Assembly (NCBI GenBank): GCA_965371855.1
Contig: CBDUZZ010000117.1
Location: forward strand, 1 to 6,321
Origin: JAADEM01 sp965371855
GTDB taxonomy: Bacteria > Bacteroidota > Bacteroidia > Bacteroidales > Marinilabiliaceae
Length of the DNA: 6,321 nucleotides
Reading direction: 5' to 3'
Below are positions 5,857 through 6,321 of this stretch, in pieces. A program made the translations under genes and the position numbers. Each line of letters starts with the position of its first letter. Positions within the stretch are counted from its first letter, which is position 1. Under the pieces are notes generated by a model that was not told the origin of the DNA, ran no database searches, and saw only the letters and a program-made list of their open reading frames with translations.

Positions 5857-6208
5857 TTTCCATACTACCGTCGGTGTGGCTTCTGGCCATGCCAACGGTG
5901 AGTTGGTATTATTGCTTACTACAGGTCTTTGTTTCACTACCCCCTGAGCTTTTGCCTTTAATCCCTGCCTACAGCGGTCAGGCAGGCTTTGACCTTGATA
6001 CTACTAAAATGGTCTACGATTATGGTAATGTGGCAATAATTTACTACAACCTGAATTTAAGAGCTCGCTTTTTCAACCCATGCAGTGATCAGATGACTTG
6101 TCAAAGCCGAACAGCCTGAACCGCAAAACCCTCGGGGAGGAGAGCAAAGTTGAGTGTGGAATCACATCCTTTGCTGGTATTGACACAAACGAAATAATGA
6201 CACAGAAA
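5857..6208. other. Intergenic stretch with no recognisable gene
   Basis: About 350 bp follow the lipoprotein. Open frames exist on both strands (for example plus 5763-6119, minus 6282-6073) but none shows a known motif. One plus frame carries residues such as TTVGVASGHANGELVLLLTTG that could be decayed coding sequence. The stretch includes the 5964-5986 mini-hairpin and a short CCTC-GGG-GAGG stem near 6131-6141. It is likely non-coding or degenerate. Confidence 0.45.
5964..5987. repeat. CCTGCCT/AGGCAGG mini-hairpin, second copy
   Basis: CCTGCCT (5964-5970) and AGGCAGG (5980-5986) enclose ACAGCGGTC. The copy at 3934-3953 reads CCTGCCTACAGCAGGCAGGC; this one is the same apart from four extra bases in the loop. 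The flanks are unrelated. Confidence 0.65.
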
Positions 6209-6211
6209 AAA

Positions 6212-6231
6212 GGGAATTCCCCTCCTCGGAG
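6212..6231. repeat. Adjacent palindromes GGGAATTCCC and CTCCTCGGAG
   Basis: GGGAATTCCC (6212-6221) is a perfect 10-nt palindrome, followed directly by CTCCTCGGAG (6222-6231), a 4-bp stem with a TC centre. They are preceded by an A-run (6206-6211). On the minus strand the pair is followed by a T-run, so it could act as a minus-strand terminator-like structure. I recall GGGAATTCCCCTCC as a frequent intergenic motif in this phylum. Confidence 0.45.
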
Positions 6232-6237
6232 TAATGG

Positions 6238-6250
6238 CACTAACTTAGTG
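6238..6250. promoter_or_regulatory. Palindrome CACTAACTTAGTG, possible operator
   Basis: A perfect 6-bp inverted repeat around a single C. It ends where the -33 element of the promoter at 6272-6279 would be expected (about 6250-6252), a typical position for a repressor site. No regulator is visible in the window; the operator role is inferred from position only. Confidence 0.35.
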
Positions 6251-6271
6251 TATATAATACAATAAGTTTTG

Positions 6272-6279
6272 TATCTTTG
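6272..6279 (+). promoter_or_regulatory. Bacteroidota -7 promoter element TATCTTTG
   Basis: An exact TAnnTTTG match lies 5 nt before ATG 6285. No good -33 TTG is found 19-21 nt upstream; the nearest sequence is TTAG/GTG within the palindrome at 6238-6250. Transcription would start close to the ATG, so the message would be leaderless or nearly so. Confidence 0.6.
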
Positions 6280-6284
6280 CATTT

Positions 6285-6321
6285 ATGAAAATGAATAGAT
6301 CGCTAGGAATAAGCACAGAAA
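6285..6321 (+). CDS. Start of a gene leaving the window on the right
   Basis: ATG at 6285 opens a frame, MKMNRSLGISTE, that runs off the window end. It is supported by the TATCTTTG element just upstream and not by any recognised protein motif. ATG 6291 (MNRSLGISTE) is an alternative start that would leave an 11-nt gap after the -7 element. Product unknown. Confidence 0.45.
   Translation, partial: MKMNRSLGISTE

Noticed and set aside
5867..5899. Weak inverted repeat ACCGT...ACGGT
   Set aside because: Only 5 bp with a 23-nt loop, expected by chance.
5763..6119. Plus-strand open frame overlapping the lipoprotein end
   Set aside because: It starts inside the lipoprotein gene in another frame and runs through the mini-hairpin repeat. 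No motif or promoter supports it.
6073..6282. Minus-strand 69-codon open frame near the right edge
   Set aside because: It covers palindromes and the right-edge promoter, has no recognisable motif, and is probably spurious.

Overview
The window looks like chromosomal DNA of a Bacteroidota bacterium, probably from the Bacteroidales/Flavobacteriales-like breadth of the phylum. The reasons are: AT-rich sequence; genes without Shine-Dalgarno sequences; two TAnnTTTG-type -7 promoter elements; a secreted enzyme ending in a type IX secretion (T9SS) sorting domain; and protein sequences (DeoC, MazG-like, LplA) of the kind I know from this phylum.

Left part (1-2682), minus strand. A two-gene unit encodes a secreted endonuclease I-family nuclease (signal peptide, nuclease domain, jelly-roll domain, T9SS tail). 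A lipoate-protein ligase, lplA, follows after a single nucleotide. Downstream, at the extreme left edge, a good Bacteroidota promoter fires off the window into a gene of which only the start codon region is present.

Middle (2770-4939), plus strand. Diverging from the nuclease across an 87-bp gap are dtd (D-aminoacyl-tRNA deacylase) and a MazG-type nucleotide pyrophosphohydrolase, with stop and start codons overlapping in TAATG. deoC (deoxyribose-phosphate aldolase) follows. From memory dtd, the MazG-like gene and deoC are often neighbours in Bacteroidota. Here MazG and deoC are separated by about 476 bp packed with repeats. These include an inverted pair of two-hairpin units whose stems vary while the TCT centre stays fixed, and a CGTCATTACGAG-type dispersed repeat carrying a nested CCTGCCT/AGGCAGG hairpin.

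Right part (4940-6321). A hairpin follows deoC, then the remnant of a small membrane protein gene without a start, a long REP-like hairpin, and a cysteine-rich lipoprotein of unknown function. About 430 bp of non-coding or decayed sequence comes next, with further palindromes. At the right edge a TATCTTTG promoter element lies just before a start codon of a gene that leaves the window.

The protein-coding genes are mostly housekeeping (protein lipoylation, tRNA proofreading, nucleotide clean-up, deoxynucleoside catabolism). The least explained material is the hairpin-repeat content of the intergenic regions, above all 3588-3729. No defence system, CRISPR array, tRNA or rRNA was recognised.
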